Positions 48,904 through 57,861 of a stretch of DNA of 64,000 nt are shown in pieces. The stretch comes from Acidobacteriota bacterium. Its GTDB lineage: Bacteria; Acidobacteriota; Thermoanaerobaculia; Multivoradales; Multivoraceae. The position numbers and the translations under genes are program-made. The notes below the pieces were generated by a model, which did no database searches, had not been told where the DNA came from, and saw only the letters and a program-made list of their open reading frames with translations. Each line of letters opens with the position of its first letter. Positions within the stretch are counted from its first letter, which is position 1. Where the stretch lies: the NCBI GenBank assembly GCA_028875725.1, contig JAPPCR010000006.1, positions 186,001 through 250,000 of the forward strand, in the 5' to 3' direction.

Positions 48904-50112
48904 TCAGGCGTCTTCGGCCGTGGCGCCTTCCGCGCCGTCGCCGTCGGCTGGACGCTCGGTGGGCGTTGGCGGCAACGCGCTCGGGTAGGTGCCGAGGATG
49001 CGGAGTTCCTTCGTCTTCTCCCCGATTGCCTCAAGCGCCTCGGTCACCGGCGCCGAGGCGGCGTGGCCGTCGATATCCAGGTAGAACTGATAGCGCCAGG
49101 GCGTGGCGGGGATCGGCCTGGATTCGATCTTGGTCAGGTTGACGCCCCGCCGCGAGAAGCTGCGCAGCACTTCGCCGAGGTCGCCCGGCTGGTGACCGGT
49201 CACGAGCAGTAGAGACGTCTTGCAGGGCTGGTCGGGCGGGCACGGCGCCGCCTCGCTGGCGACCTCAACGAAGCGGGTGAAGTTCCCGGCCTGGTTCTGG
49301 ATGCCGTGGGCGAGGATCTCCAGGCCGAAGACCCGCGCCGCCGGCTCGCTGGCGATAGCGCCGACCGTCCGGTCGTTCCCTTCGCGGACGCGGGCGGCGG
49401 CGCCCGCGGTGTCGAACTCGGGCTGTGGCCGCAGCCAGTCGTGGTCGTGGAAGAACTGGTCGCACTGGCGTAGTGCCTGGGGGTGAGAGAGCACGAGCCG
49501 GAGGTCCTCGATCTCCGTGCCGGGCAGCGCGAGCAGGCAGTGCGCGACCTTGCTGATGACTTCCGCGGTGATCACCAGACCGCCTTCGGCCAGCAGGTCG
49601 TAGGTTTCGTTGATGCTGCCGGCGGTGCTGTTCTCGATGGGCAGCAGGGCGATGTCGTGGCGGCCGTCGCGGACACCTTCGGCAGCCCCCCGAAACAGTT
49701 CGTAGCCCTGGAGTACGACGCCTCCGGGCCGGCCGGCGTACTGCCGCTGGGCGGTCAGGTGGCTGAACGAGCCCTCGACGCCCTGGTACGCGACCCGCAG
49801 CGGTGCCCGATCGAGATCGCGGATGTACCCCTGCTGCGCCGCGATCGACATCTCGATCAGCAGCCGGAAGATGCGCTCGGTCTGGTGGGGGTCGAGGTCG
49901 AGTTCGGCGGCGATGGTCCGTACGCGGGTCAGCAGTTGCTCTTCGCGCAACTGGTCGCGGAATGGAAAGGCCGACGCGATCTTGGCGCCCGCAACCTCGC
50001 GCGACAGTTCGACGCGGCGCCTGAAACCCTTCAGGAGCTCCTGGTCGATGTCCTCCAACTCCTGGCGAACCGCTTCGAGATCGGGCAAGACGTCATGCTC
50101 GGCAGCGGCCAT
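48904..50112 (-). CDS. pheA: Bifunctional chorismate mutase/prephenate dehydratase (P-protein)
   Basis: 402 aa, three domains: AroQ chorismate mutase helices (about 10-95, with RQELEDIDQELLKGFRRRVE), prephenate dehydratase (about 105-285, VAYQGVEGSFSHLTA, LLPIENSTAGSINETYDLL) and an ACT domain (about 295-375, KTSLLLVTGHQPGDL, ESRP). Converts chorismate through prephenate to phenylpyruvate, the committed step to phenylalanine. The ACT domain with ESRP is the phenylalanine-binding feedback site. The C-terminal tail is an acidic, Ala/Asp/Glu-rich extension of uncertain value. ATG at 50112. LhgO follows 7 bases after the stop, so the two are probably co-transcribed although functionally unrelated. 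Confidence 0.94.
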   Translation of the reverse strand: MAAAEHDVLPDLEAVRQELEDIDQELLKGFRRRVELSREVAGAKIASAFPFRDQLREEQLLTRVRTIAAELDLDPHQTERIFRLLIEMSIAAQQGYIRDLDRAPLRVAYQGVEGSFSHLTAQRQYAGRPGGVVLQGYELFRGAAEGVRDGRHDIALLPIENSTAGSINETYDLLAEGGLVITAEVISKVAHCLLALPGTEIEDLRLVLSHPQALRQCDQFFHDHDWLRPQPEFDTAGAAARVREGNDRTVGAIASEPAARVFGLEILAHGIQNQAGNFTRFVEVASEAAPCPPDQPCKTSLLLVTGHQPGDLGEVLRSFSRRGVNLTKIESRPIPATPWRYQFYLDIDGHAASAPVTEALEAIGEKTKELRILGTYPSALPPTPTERPADGDGAEGATAEDA

Positions 50113-50159
50113 GAGGAATCTCCACGGCCCGGGATGGCCGCGGGGCGCAGTATACGGCT

Positions 50160-51206
50160 CTAGCCGCGGTGCGGCCGGATGGCGACCTTCAGGGCGTGGC
50201 GGCCGGTCATCAGGTCGAGCGCTTCCGTCAGCCGGTCGAGGGGCAGCTCGCGCTCGACCAACGCGCCGTAGCGCTCAGGCGCGCTACACAATCGGTCGAT
50301 CGCCGCGCGGAACGACGAAGGCCGATGGTGGTAGACGCCCAGCAGCGTCTGTTCCTGGTAGTGGACCCGCTCCGCGTCGATGACGAGCTCGGTTCCGGGA
50401 CGGCAACCGCCGAACAGGGCGGCGACGCCGCCGGGAGCGAGCGATCTCACGGCGTGGTCCCAACCGGCGGGCGTACCGGTCGCATCGATCGCGAAGTCGA
50501 ACGGATCCTCGGCCGCTGGGCCACTGCCGTCGCCGGCGCGGCCGAGATGCGTCTCGGCGGCGCCGAAGGAGCGCGCCGCTTCGAGGCGGTGGCGGTGCGG
50601 GTCGAGGCCGCGGACATGAGTACGCATGCTGTGGAACAGGTCGATCAGCATGAGGCCCAGCGGCCCGCAGCCGATGACCAGGGTCCGCGCCTCGGTGGGC
50701 GGACCGCTCCAGGCGCCGAGGCACCGTTCGAGGCAGTGGACGGCGCAGGCTAGAGGCTCCGCCATGGCGGCCACCACCGGTGCGAGGCCGGCGGGCCGCG
50801 GGTGCACGCTGCGCTTCGCGACGGCTTCGGGGAGCAGCAGGTAGTCGGCGAAGGCGCCGTTCAGGTAGATGAGGTTGCGGCAGAGGTTCTCGCGTTTGTG
50901 CCGGCACGGCTGGCACTTGCCGCAGGAGGCGCTGTTGGCGACGACGACGGCGTCTCCCTCGGTGTGAAAACTCCCGGCCGCGGCCCGGACGACGGTGCCG
51001 GTGACCTCGTGGCCGAAGGGCGACGGCAGGGCCAGCATGGTCGGATGGCCGCCGCGGCGGTAGACCTTGACGTCGGTGCCGCACGTGGTCGCGGCGTCGA
51101 CCCGGATCAGCAGTTCGCCGGGGCCTGGTTCGGGCATCGGCAGCCGCCTCAACTCGACGCTCCCGGGCCCGGTGAGAAAGGCTTGGGTCTGGTACTCCGG
51201 GATCAT
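50160..51206 (-). CDS. Zinc-dependent medium-chain dehydrogenase (first of a tandem pair)
   Basis: 348 aa MDR-superfamily enzyme. Catalytic zinc motif TTCGTDVKVYRRG (Cys) and PFGHEVTGTV (His-Glu); structural zinc Cys cluster CGKCQPCRHKRENLC; Rossmann motif VIGCGPLGLMLIDL for NAD(P). This places it with threonine/sorbitol-type alcohol dehydrogenases, but the substrate is not deducible. Its ATG lies 4 bases after the stop of a second MDR gene, so the two form a pair. The C-terminal half lacks the fatty-acid-synthase or quinone-reductase signatures of other MDR branches. Confidence 0.88.
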   Translation of the reverse strand: MIPEYQTQAFLTGPGSVELRRLPMPEPGPGELLIRVDAATTCGTDVKVYRRGGHPTMLALPSPFGHEVTGTVVRAAAGSFHTEGDAVVVANSASCGKCQPCRHKRENLCRNLIYLNGAFADYLLLPEAVAKRSVHPRPAGLAPVVAAMAEPLACAVHCLERCLGAWSGPPTEARTLVIGCGPLGLMLIDLFHSMRTHVRGLDPHRHRLEAARSFGAAETHLGRAGDGSGPAAEDPFDFAIDATGTPAGWDHAVRSLAPGGVAALFGGCRPGTELVIDAERVHYQEQTLLGVYHHRPSSFRAAIDRLCSAPERYGALVERELPLDRLTEALDLMTGRHALKVAIRPHRG

Positions 51207-51210
51207 GCCT

Positions 51211-52227
51211 TCAGGGGTGCAGGAGGACCTTCAGCGCCGCCCGCCGCCGGCACAGATCGACGGCTTTGGCGGCGCGGTCCAGGGGCAGGCGGTGGGTGAC
51301 CAGCGGCGTGGGGTCGAGCGCGCCCTCGTGGAGCAGATGGAGCACCCTCGCTTGCTCGGCGGGGGAGCCCGAGTAGGCGCCGATCACCTGGCGTTCGGAC
51401 CTGAAGACCGCGTTGATGTCGAACGTGACGCGGGCATCGTGGGCGGCGTGCGCGAAGAGGACGACACGGCCGCCTGGCCGCGTGACCTGAAGGGCCAGCT
51501 CGAAGGCCTCCTGGCCTCCGGCCGTGTCGAAGACGGCGTCGGCGCCGCCTTCGGGCAGGTTTCCTCGGGCCATCTCGGCGGCATCCGCGGGGGGCGCCGC
51601 GGAATCGGCGCCCAGCTCGAGCGCCATCGCCCGGCGCTCCGGCGCCGGCTCAGCGACGACGACTCGGCCGCCGGGAAAGACCGCTCTCAGCACCAGCAGA
51701 TGGAGCAGGCCCATCGAGCCGGCGCCGATCACGACGATCGCGGGTGTCTTCCGGGCAAGGCCGGCGCGGTCGACGCCACGCAGGACGCAGGCGGCCGGTT
51801 CGACGAACGCGGCCGCTTCGTCGGCGAGCCCGTGGTCGAGCTTGCGCACGGTGCGTTGGACCGCTCGGGCCTTGAGCCGCAGGCGCTCGCTGAAACCTCC
51901 CGGGTCCAGCAGGTTCTCCGCGAACCGGGGGCACATCGTTTCGGCGCCGGACCGGCACAATCGACAGTCGCCGCAAGGGGCGTGATGCGGAGCGATGACC
52001 CGGTCGCCGGGTGCGAGCGAGTCGGCGCGGCTCGCGATCACCCTGCCGACGACTTCGTGCCCGAGCACCTCTCCCGGCGTCCGGCCGGCGTCGGCCAACT
52101 TGTAGAGATCGGTTCCGCACAGGCCGCAGTAGACGAGTTCGATCAGCGCCTCGCCGGTCTTGATCGGCGGCTCCGGCGCCTCGGCGAGTTCCAGACTCCC
52201 GCCGGCGGTGGTGCGCGCGACCTTCAC
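51211..52227 (-). CDS. Zinc-dependent medium-chain dehydrogenase (second of a tandem pair)
   Basis: 338 aa. Catalytic zinc residues in YCGLCGTDLYKL and LGHEVVGRV; structural zinc cluster CGDCRLCRSGAETMC; NAD(P) site VIGAGSMGLLHLLVL. Same superfamily as the downstream gene but clearly divergent, so probably not a recent duplicate. Two adjacent MDR enzymes of this kind often act on successive or related polyols or sugar acids, which is only a suggestion here. ATG at 52227, first gene of the leftward unit, with 280 bp of divergent intergenic sequence before the helicase gene. Confidence 0.88.
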   Translation of the reverse strand: MKVARTTAGGSLELAEAPEPPIKTGEALIELVYCGLCGTDLYKLADAGRTPGEVLGHEVVGRVIASRADSLAPGDRVIAPHHAPCGDCRLCRSGAETMCPRFAENLLDPGGFSERLRLKARAVQRTVRKLDHGLADEAAAFVEPAACVLRGVDRAGLARKTPAIVVIGAGSMGLLHLLVLRAVFPGGRVVVAEPAPERRAMALELGADSAAPPADAAEMARGNLPEGGADAVFDTAGGQEAFELALQVTRPGGRVVLFAHAAHDARVTFDINAVFRSERQVIGAYSGSPAEQARVLHLLHEGALDPTPLVTHRLPLDRAAKAVDLCRRRAALKVLLHP

Positions 52228-52507
52228 TTGTCTGGCTTGATCCGGTTCGAGCGCGGCATGTCGTTCCCGACGGGCATTCTAGTGAGCCGAGGGGCGGGGC
52301 CGGCTTTGACTCGGAGGTCGGGTTCGTGTAGGTTGCGTTTTCCGCCGGGTCCAGCTCGCAGTCCCCTGGTCGCCATTGCGACCGACAACGCTCGATTGCC
52401 GCGCCAGGGTTGATGCAGCGGTGGACATGAGTCCTCGCCCCTGCTTGCTCGCCCGCGCCTCAAGACCGCCTCATCACTATCTCCCGACCCGAGGAGTTCC
52501 TTTCCTT
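52228..52507. promoter_or_regulatory. Divergent intergenic region (dehydrogenase pair / DEAD-box helicase)
   Basis: 280 bp, presumably with promoters for both directions and a long 5' leader for the helicase, as is common for cold-shock-type helicase mRNAs. GAGGAG (about 52491-52496) lies upstream of the helicase ATG. I see no clear operator or named RNA element. Confidence 0.4.
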
Positions 52508-53950
52508 ATGCCCAAGAAGTCTCGCTCGACCGGCCGGCGTCCGCCCGGTCGAAAGCCGCACGGCCGGCGTCCATCCGGCCGAAGGCCGCAGCAAACCCAC
52601 GATGCCGTCTGCACCGAGTGCGATAGCCCGACGACCGTTCCCTTCAGGCCCGCGCCCGGCAGGCCTGTGTACTGCCGCTCCTGCTTCACCAGCCGTCGTG
52701 ACAGCGCCGGCGCGCCGGCGAAGGCCGCTCCGGCCAGCCGAGCGGTCAACGGCAGCCATCGCCCGGCCGAAGCTGTGGCCGGCGGTGGACAGGACACCCA
52801 CGCCGGTGCCGTCTTCGCCGGCATTGCGCTGAGGCCCGCGACCCGGGCTGCGATCGGCCGAATGAAAATCTCCGAGCCGACGCCGATTCAGGAGCAGTCC
52901 ATCCCCTCGCTGCTGGCGGGGCGGGACCTGGTCGGACAGGCTCAGACAGGATCGGGAAAGACGCTGGCCTTTGCCGTTCCCATCGCCGAAGTCTGCGATC
53001 CGGCGGTCCGGCGGGTTCAGGCGCTGGTGCTGGTGCCGACGCGGGAGCTTGCCCTTCAGGTCGCCGAAGTTGTTTCCGGTCTGGCTTCATCGCGGGGCGT
53101 GTCCGTGACGCAACTCGTCGGGGGCCGGCCGATCAGGCGGGAGCAGGCGGCGTTGAGGCGAGGAGCCGACGTCGTCGTTGGCACTCCCGGCCGTACCCTG
53201 GACCACCTGCGGCAAGGGTCGCTGAATCTGGGCGCCGTGCGATTCCTCGTCCTGGACGAGGCCGACGAGATGCTGGACCAGGGCTTTGCCCGCGATGTCG
53301 AGGCGATCCTAAGCCACACCCCCGATGCACGACAGACGGCCCTGTTCTCGGCCACCATGCCGAACTGGGTGGCGAACACGGCGAAGCAGTACCTGCGCAA
53401 CCCGGTCAAGGTCGAGATCGACGACGGCCTCCGGGAGCCGGCGGTGGAGCATCTGGTCTATTCGATCCAGAGGGACGACAAGATGAACGCTCTCCGGTCG
53501 CTGCTGGATGGCCGCAATGGCGACCCGATCCTCGTCTTCGGTCGCACCAAGCACGGCGTCCGGAAGCTGGCGAAGAAGCTCGACGCGCTGGGCTATCCGG
53601 TTGGGGCGCTGCAGGGGAACCTCAGCCAGGGCGCCCGAGAGCGCGTGATGAGGGGCTTCCGTTCCGGCGCCGCGCCGATCCTCGTGGCGACGAACGTGGC
53701 CGCCCGGGGGCTGGACGTGAACGGTATCGGCCAGGTCATCAACTACGACCTGCCGGACTCGCAGCGACTGTTCACGCACCGCGTCGGGCGGACTGGCCGC
53801 ATGGGGCGTTCCGGAGAGGCGGTCACCTTCGTGACCCCGGACGAAGAAAGGAAGTGGCGTGAGATTCAGCGCGGGCTTGGCCGCCGGTTCCCGCACCGGC
53901 CGTGGCGGGCGCGGGCGCGGTCTTCGTCAGTCGGCCGCGGGCTCGGCTAG
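52508..53950 (+). CDS. DEAD-box RNA helicase with N-terminal zinc ribbon
   Basis: 480 aa from ATG 52508 (MPKKSRSTGRRPPGRK), supported by GAGGAG upstream; longer in-frame starts add non-family sequence. The first 30 residues are a Gly-Arg-Arg-Pro basic tail, then a zinc ribbon (CTEC ... CRSC, about residues 33-58). Helicase motifs follow in order: Q motif (PTPIQEQSIP), I (AQTGSGKT), Ia (PTRELALQ), Ib (TPGR), II (DEAD), III (SAT), IV (ILVFGRT), V (VATNVAARGLDV) and VI (HRVGRTGR). ATP-dependent RNA unwinding in ribosome assembly or mRNA turnover is expected. The C terminus is short and basic. Its last 24 bases overlap the end of the convergent mscS-type gene. Confidence 0.93.
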   Translation: MPKKSRSTGRRPPGRKPHGRRPSGRRPQQTHDAVCTECDSPTTVPFRPAPGRPVYCRSCFTSRRDSAGAPAKAAPASRAVNGSHRPAEAVAGGGQDTHAGAVFAGIALRPATRAAIGRMKISEPTPIQEQSIPSLLAGRDLVGQAQTGSGKTLAFAVPIAEVCDPAVRRVQALVLVPTRELALQVAEVVSGLASSRGVSVTQLVGGRPIRREQAALRRGADVVVGTPGRTLDHLRQGSLNLGAVRFLVLDEADEMLDQGFARDVEAILSHTPDARQTALFSATMPNWVANTAKQYLRNPVKVEIDDGLREPAVEHLVYSIQRDDKMNALRSLLDGRNGDPILVFGRTKHGVRKLAKKLDALGYPVGALQGNLSQGARERVMRGFRSGAAPILVATNVAARGLDVNGIGQVINYDLPDSQRLFTHRVGRTGRMGRSGEAVTFVTPDEERKWREIQRGLGRRFPHRPWRARARSSSVGRGLG

Positions 53951-55069
53951 GCGGGGTTGCCGCGAGGGCCGCCCTTCCTTGATGTAGATGTCGTGCTTGC
54001 TGTACGGGATCTCGATGCCCGCCTCGGCGAACGCACTGATCGTCGCCTTCACCAGCTCGTGGGTGACGATGCCGCGAAGCACCGGCTCCTCGACCCAGCA
54101 CAGCAGCTCGTAGTCGATCGAGGAGGGCCCGAAGCCCCGGAACCGGACGCGGGGAGTGGGCTCCTTGCACACCTTCTCGTTCTCGTCGGCTACCTGAAGC
54201 TGCAGGGCTTCGACCTTCTCGACGTCGCTGGTGTAGGCCACGCCGACCCGGACGCGGATCCGGTACTTGACGTGGGGTCCGCCGCTTTCGTTGTTGATCT
54301 TGGCGTTCCCCATCACCGCGTTGGGGATCGTGACCTCGATGTCGTCGCGGGTCAGCAGCCGGGTGCTGCGGATGCCGATCTCGGTCACCATGCCGCGTTC
54401 CCCTGTGTCGAGGGTGATGAAGTCGCCGATCTTGTAGGGCCCGTCCGCGAAGATGAAGATGCCGGCGAAGAGGTTGGCCAGCGTGTCGCGGGCGGCGAAG
54501 CCCACCGCGAGGCCGGCGATGCCGCCGGCGGCGAGCAGCCCCGAGACGTCGGCGCCCCAGGCGTTGATCACCAGGTAGGCCCCCAGGATCACGATCGCGA
54601 CCTTGGCCAGGTTCTCGAACAGGGGCTCGGTGTGCCTGGAGACGAGAGCGCCCTCGCTCCTGCGCCGCGCCAGAGCCCGTAGCAGGACTCCCGAGGCGCG
54701 AAGCGCCGCGACGACCCAGAACACCAGCGCGACGGTCTGGAGCGCGTCGACGATCCTCTGCTCGGTGGCGCCGGCGAGTTGCAATCGAGCGACGCCCATC
54801 CGCAAGCCGATCAGGAAGACCGAAATCCAGAGCGGCCAGTGCGCCGCCTCGAGCAGTCGGTCGTCGACTTCGGTCTTCGTCTTCCTGACGAGTTTCGTCG
54901 CGCCGAACTTGAGGATCCACCAGACCACCCAGGCGCTCAGCGCGGAGACGAACGCGATCGCCAGCAACTGGAGCCACGCGCCCCATAGCTCGTGCACGTA
55001 GACCGGAACCAGCTCTGCGAGCCGTCCTTCCAGTGCGGTCAGTTGCGCGTCCACGGGTCCAGTGCCCAC
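53927..55069 (-). CDS. Mechanosensitive ion channel, MscS family
   Basis: 380 aa from GTG 55069. Four predicted membrane helices: WLQLLAIAFVSALSAWVVWW, WISVFLIGLRMGV, TVALVFWVVAALRASGVLL and VAIVILGAYLVINAW. The pore helix follows: GLLAAGGIAGLAVGFAARDTLAN with Gly/Ala packing, then LFAGIFIFADGPYKIGDFI. The cytosolic beta domain has VTIPNAVMGNAKINN and a C-terminal alpha/beta cage. Opens under membrane tension to release solutes during osmotic down-shock. A perfect 7-base inverted repeat (ACGCCCG-ATCA-CGGGCGT, 55068-55085) overlaps the start codon and could fold in the mRNA or act as an operator. Confidence 0.92.
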   Translation of the reverse strand: MGTGPVDAQLTALEGRLAELVPVYVHELWGAWLQLLAIAFVSALSAWVVWWILKFGATKLVRKTKTEVDDRLLEAAHWPLWISVFLIGLRMGVARLQLAGATEQRIVDALQTVALVFWVVAALRASGVLLRALARRRSEGALVSRHTEPLFENLAKVAIVILGAYLVINAWGADVSGLLAAGGIAGLAVGFAARDTLANLFAGIFIFADGPYKIGDFITLDTGERGMVTEIGIRSTRLLTRDDIEVTIPNAVMGNAKINNESGGPHVKYRIRVRVGVAYTSDVEKVEALQLQVADENEKVCKEPTPRVRFRGFGPSSIDYELLCWVEEPVLRGIVTHELVKATISAFAEAGIEIPYSKHDIYIKEGRPSRQPRLAEPAAD

Positions 55070-55127
55070 GCCCGATCACGGGCGTACCGGTTGTTACGAT
55101 AGCCGACGCCCGGAGGAGGCCACCGTA

Positions 55128-55508
55128 GTGAACTGGCTGTTTGTGGGACTGTTGATGTGCGCGACCTCGGTGGCCGCGGGCGCTTTCGGCGCCCACGGCC
55201 TGCGGTCCGCGCTCGACGCCGAGCACCTGGCGCTGTGGGAGACGGCCGCCCGCTACCTCATGTACGGTGGCGTGGTGGTGGCGCTGCTCGGGCTCGCCGC
55301 CCGGGGCTCGAACGTCGACCTGCGGCTCACTGGCTGGCTGCTGTTCGTCGGCTCCCTGATCTTCTCCGGAACCGTCGCGGTGATTGCCGTCGGCGGACCG
55401 CGCTGGCTGGGCGCGATCACTCCGATCGGCGGCACGCTGCTGATCGTCGGCATCCTGGTTTTCGCCTGGAGAATGCTGGAAGGTCAGGGGACCCCGGCCG
55501 GTTTCTGA
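55128..55508 (+). CDS. DUF423 (YgdD-like) small membrane protein
   Basis: 126 aa from GTG 55128, fixed by a strong GGAGGAGG eight bases upstream; an ATG at 55062 would overlap the divergent channel gene. Four hydrophobic helices, with the family hallmark GAFGAHGLRS after the first and TARYLMYGGVVVALLGL in the second. An inner-membrane protein of unknown role. Divergent from the MscS gene (58 bp apart) and upstream of pruA. Confidence 0.9.
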   Translation: MNWLFVGLLMCATSVAAGAFGAHGLRSALDAEHLALWETAARYLMYGGVVVALLGLAARGSNVDLRLTGWLLFVGSLIFSGTVAVIAVGGPRWLGAITPIGGTLLIVGILVFAWRMLEGQGTPAGF

Positions 55509-55594
55509 GAAACGGGGGAAACCCGCCCCGCGCGGTTTATGCTCCGGCTCCGGCCGCCCCCCAGCGGTCCTTACCTTCCAGGAGATCAACTGAA

Positions 55595-57220
55595 ATGCCG
55601 AACGGCACCTTGCAAGTACCCGCACCCCGCAACGAACCCGTCCTCGACTATGCGCCCGGTTCCGCCGAGCGGGCCGCTCTCGAGACGCGGCTGAAGCAGA
55701 TGCTCGGCGAGCGGGTCGAGATTCCGGTCCTTGCCGGCGGGCGTGAGATCCGCACCGGCCGCACGCAGGACGTCGTCTGCCCTCACGATCACGGTCATGT
55801 TCTCGGCACCTGCCACCAGGCCGGCGCCGCGGAAGTCGAAGCTGCCGTGGCGGCCTCCCAGGAGGCCTGGCCGGCGTGGTCCGCGATGCCGTTCAAGGAG
55901 CGGGCGGCGATCTTCCTCCGAGCAGCCGAGCTCCTGGCCGGTTCCTGGCGGCAGACGGTGAACGCCGCCACGATGCTCAACCAGTCGAAGACCTGCTATC
56001 AGGCCGAGATCGATTCGGCCTGCGAGCTGATCGACTTCCTGCGCTTCAACGTCGCGTTCGCGGAGGAGCTCTACGGCCAGCAACCCGTCTCATCGCCCGG
56101 GATCTGGAACTACGTCGAGTACCGGGCCCTCGAGGGCTTCGTGTTCGCGGTCACGCCGTTCAACTTCACCGCGATCGCGGGGAACCTGCCGACGTCGGCG
56201 GCGATCATGGGCAACACCGTGCTGTGGAAGCCGGCGTCCACGGCGTTGCTCTCTGGCTACTACGTGATGAAGCTGCTGGAGGAGGCCGGGCTGCCGCCGG
56301 GCGTCATCAACTTCGTCCCCGGTCCGGGCGCCACGGTGGGCGATCCGGTCCTGGCCAGTCGCCATCTGGCGGGAATCCACTTCACCGGTTCGACGCCGGT
56401 GTTCCAGCGCATGTGGCGGACGATCGGTGACCAGATCGAGAACTACAGCACGTACCCGCGCATCGTCGGCGAAACCGGCGGCAAGGATTTCGTGTTCGCC
56501 CATCCGTCGGCGGACCCCGCGGCGCTGACGACGGCGTTGATCCGGGGCTCCTTCGAGTACCAGGGGCAGAAGTGCTCCGCGGCTTCGCGCGCGTACATCC
56601 CGGCATCGCTTTGGGGCGAGGTGCGGGAGCGCCTGTGCGACGAGCTGGCGACGGTGAAGATGGGCTCCCCCGTCGACTTCTCGAACTTCATGGCCGCGGT
56701 CATCGACCAGTCGTCCTTCAACAACATCTCCGGCTACCTCGCCGATGCGGAGAACGGAGCTCCGTACGAGGTCGTTTCCGGCGGTGGCCGCGACGATTCA
56801 ACCGGCTACTTCGTGGAGCCGACCGTCGTCCGCAGCGAGGATCCGCGCTCGCGCCTGATGAGCGAGGAGATCTTCGGGCCGGTGCTCACGTTGTACGTCT
56901 ACGCGGACAACACACTCGACGAGGCCCTGGAACTCTGCGACACGACGAGCCCATACGCGTTGACGGGCGCCGTGTTCGCGCGCGACCGGGCGGCGGTCGC
57001 CAGCGTCGGCGATCGCCTGCGACATGCCGCCGGGAACTTCTACATCAACGACAAGCCGACCGGCGCCGTCGTCGGCCAGCAGCCCTTCGGCGGCGCGCGG
57101 GCGTCGGGGACCAACGACAAGGCGGGCTCCATGGCCAACCTGCTGCGCTGGACTTCCCAGCGGGCTGTCAAGGAGAACTTCGCGCCGCCGACGGACTACC
57201 GCTACCCGCACATGGGCTGA
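55595..57220 (+). CDS. pruA: L-glutamate gamma-semialdehyde (1-pyrroline-5-carboxylate) dehydrogenase, ALDH4 type
   Basis: 541 aa from ATG 55595, with AGGAG at 55580-55584. Family-specific N terminus (NEPVLDYAPGSAERAALE), conserved PFNFTAIAGNLPTSAA, catalytic Glu in VGETGGKDF, nucleophile Cys in YQGQKCSAASRAY and EEIFGPVLTLYVY. It oxidises glutamate semialdehyde/P5C to glutamate with NAD+, the second step of proline and the last step of ornithine breakdown. It is the stand-alone eukaryote-like ALDH4 form, not the bifunctional PutA. A RocD gene 4.2 kb downstream makes its substrate. Confidence 0.94.
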   Translation: MPNGTLQVPAPRNEPVLDYAPGSAERAALETRLKQMLGERVEIPVLAGGREIRTGRTQDVVCPHDHGHVLGTCHQAGAAEVEAAVAASQEAWPAWSAMPFKERAAIFLRAAELLAGSWRQTVNAATMLNQSKTCYQAEIDSACELIDFLRFNVAFAEELYGQQPVSSPGIWNYVEYRALEGFVFAVTPFNFTAIAGNLPTSAAIMGNTVLWKPASTALLSGYYVMKLLEEAGLPPGVINFVPGPGATVGDPVLASRHLAGIHFTGSTPVFQRMWRTIGDQIENYSTYPRIVGETGGKDFVFAHPSADPAALTTALIRGSFEYQGQKCSAASRAYIPASLWGEVRERLCDELATVKMGSPVDFSNFMAAVIDQSSFNNISGYLADAENGAPYEVVSGGGRDDSTGYFVEPTVVRSEDPRSRLMSEEIFGPVLTLYVYADNTLDEALELCDTTSPYALTGAVFARDRAAVASVGDRLRHAAGNFYINDKPTGAVVGQQPFGGARASGTNDKAGSMANLLRWTSQRAVKENFAPPTDYRYPHMG

Positions 57221-57235
57221 TCCGGCTGGCACGAC

Positions 57236-57517
57236 GTGATCGTCGATTGGGCGGACAAGCGCACCGAGGCGTTCTACAACGGTCGTCGGGTCGCAGCGTT
57301 CTCGGGCTTCGCACGGACGGCCTCGCGAAAGCTCGACCAGCTCGACGCGGCCACAAGCCTGGGCGATTTGGCCAGGCCGGGCAACCGGCTAAAGGCACTC
57401 AAGGGTCGCCGGAAGGGACAGTGGAGTATTCGCATCAACGACCAATGGCGGGTCTGTTTCAGGTGGCCCTCCGGAAGCCCCGGCCCTACGGATGTGGAGA
57501 TCGTGGACTACCATTGA
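57236..57517 (+). CDS. higB: HigB-type mRNA interferase toxin (RelE superfamily)
   Basis: 93 aa from GTG 57236. Family features: N-terminal MIVDWADKRTEAFYNG, basic centre LKGRRKGQWSIRINDQWRVC and C-terminal VEIVDYH. Cleaves mRNA on the translating ribosome in related proteins. Toxin-before-antitoxin order is typical of higBA, and the antitoxin ATG is only 14 bases after the stop. Intact, so presumably active. It lies between pruA and fprA without visible mobile-element traces. Confidence 0.93.
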   Translation: MIVDWADKRTEAFYNGRRVAAFSGFARTASRKLDQLDAATSLGDLARPGNRLKALKGRRKGQWSIRINDQWRVCFRWPSGSPGPTDVEIVDYH

Positions 57518-57531
57518 GACGGAGGCATACC

Positions 57532-57837
57532 ATGCGCGAGCCCATTCATCCCGGCGAAACGCTGCGCGAGGATCTCGACGCGCTCGGCATGAGCGCGGCG
57601 GAACTTGCGCGGCGAATCGAGGTGCCAGTGAGCCGCATCACGGGGATTCTCAACGGTCGGCGGGCCGTCACCGGCGACACGGCCCTTCGGCTCGGGCGTT
57701 TCTTCGGCACCTCGGGAGAGTTCTGGCTCAACCTGCAGAAGCTCTACGAGTTGCGGCTTGCGGAGCGGGAGAACGGATCAGCGATCTCTCGGCTTCCGAC
57801 CCTGGACGCAGGCGGGGGCCTCGCCGCGAGGGGTTGA
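57532..57837 (+). CDS. higA: HigA antitoxin, XRE-family DNA-binding protein
   Basis: 101 aa. MREPIHPGETLREDLDALGM is the HigA signature; helix-turn-helix MSAAELARRIEVPVSRITGI and then FFGTSGEFWLNLQKLYEL complete the fold. It should bind HigB and repress the operon. GGAGG at 57521-57525 supports the ATG. The stop is 24 bases from the convergent fprA stop, with a short AGCGG/CCGCT hairpin between. Confidence 0.94.
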   Translation: MREPIHPGETLREDLDALGMSAAELARRIEVPVSRITGILNGRRAVTGDTALRLGRFFGTSGEFWLNLQKLYELRLAERENGSAISRLPTLDAGGGLAARG

Positions 57838-57839
57838 GC

Positions 57840-57853
57840 AGCGGACTGCCGCT
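57840..57853. terminator. Small hairpin between convergent higA and fprA
   Basis: AGCGG-ACTG-CCGCT, a 5-base-pair stem with a 4-base loop, fills most of the 24-base gap between two convergent stops. No T tract, so it is only a weak candidate. Confidence 0.3.
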
Positions 57854-57861
57854 TCCAGGGT

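Noticed and set aside
48897..49034. N-terminal extension of LhgO into pheA
   Set aside because: The extra 46 residues are Arg/Pro-rich with no family similarity and are the shadow of the pheA C terminus.
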